Part shown: in pieces, positions 5,929-6,003 of the stretch
Layout: each line of letters opens with the position of its first letter
Numbering within the stretch: position 1 is the stretch's first letter
NCBI GenBank assembly: GCA_947177925.1
Contig: CAMWWJ010000215.1
Location: forward strand, 1-6,003
Reading direction: 5' to 3'
DNA: 6,003 nucleotides
Source: an uncultured Lachnospiraceae bacterium
Lineage (GTDB): Bacteria > Bacillota > Clostridia > Lachnospirales > Lachnospiraceae
Made by a program: the position numbers and the translations under genes
The notes under the pieces: generated by a model
What the model was told of the DNA's origin: nothing
The model's database searches: none
Seen by the model: only the letters and a program-made list of their open reading frames with translations

Positions 5929-6003
5929 TTAAGAGAGGGGGTGTTGGATAGGGGGACGTAGGAACTGGCAGATGATAGAGAAGTCTTGGGGGCACGCTCT
6001 CGC
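5929..6003. other. G-rich, C-poor tail after the operon, no confident gene
   Basis: In the last 73 bases I count 32 G and 10 C on the + strand, a skew far stronger than in the genes. Runs of five G occur at 5937-5941, 5951-5955 and 5988-5992, with another at 5913-5917 inside the terminator. The 8-mer TTGGGGGC appears twice (5911-5918 and 5986-5993). GAGAG (5933-5937) and CTCTC (5997-6001) could pair. On the minus strand a frame is open from the window edge down to a TAA at 5929-5931 (24 codons, Pro- and Cys-containing), which is too little to call a gene. It may be an edge of a dispersed intergenic repeat or the end of a convergent gene. Confidence 0.4.

Noticed and set aside
5872..5961. Small 29-codon frame starting two bases after the cheR stop (MSLKSGSG...)
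   Set aside because: It has no Shine-Dalgarno sequence, runs straight through the terminator-like hairpin and has no recognisable features.

Overview
The window reads as a housekeeping stretch from a low- to mid-GC anaerobic Firmicute, most likely a member of the Lachnospiraceae (clostridial cluster XIVa). This is inferred from protein style, the strong purine-rich ribosome binding sites (GGAGG types), the AGA/GGA/AAA-leaning codon use, and the gene order cmk - ispH - S1, which is typical of Clostridia. Every gene is on the + strand and packed tightly. No rRNA, tRNA, CRISPR array, insertion sequence or phage gene was seen.

Layout: (1) bases 1-81 hold the last 26 codons of an unidentified gene. 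(2) 94-1026 encodes an RpiR/MurR-type regulator (HTH plus SIS domain). (3) 1019-2260 encodes a BaiN/HI0933-like flavoprotein and overlaps the regulator by 8 bases. (4) 2306-2962 is cmk, cytidylate kinase. (5) 2963-3085 is a non-coding leader with a 13-bp hairpin. (6) 3086-3934 is ispH, the 4Fe-4S enzyme of the MEP isoprenoid pathway. (7) 3915-5069 is a four-domain ribosomal protein S1 gene overlapping ispH by 20 bases in the +1 frame. (8) 5090-5869 is a CheR-type protein glutamate methyltransferase. (9) 5881-5926 is a terminator-like hairpin, followed by an odd G-rich, C-poor tail that runs off the window.

The core is growth-linked: cmk supplies CDP/dCDP, ispH supplies IPP/DMAPP for undecaprenyl carriers, and S1 binds RNA and the 30S subunit. 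The regulator, flavoprotein and CheR are physically linked, but the sequence does not show a shared pathway. The window as a whole is ordinary. The part most worth a second look is the ispH/S1 junction. Many Clostridia carry these two as one fused protein. Here they are separate overlapping genes, yet one lost base, or a +1 slip on the TTTT run at the ispH stop codon, would restore a continuous IspH-S1 polypeptide of about 660 residues. Secondary points are the cmk-ispH hairpin, an AT-rich patch inside ispH, and the G-rich tail, which may be a dispersed repeat. I did not find convincing evidence of a new system.
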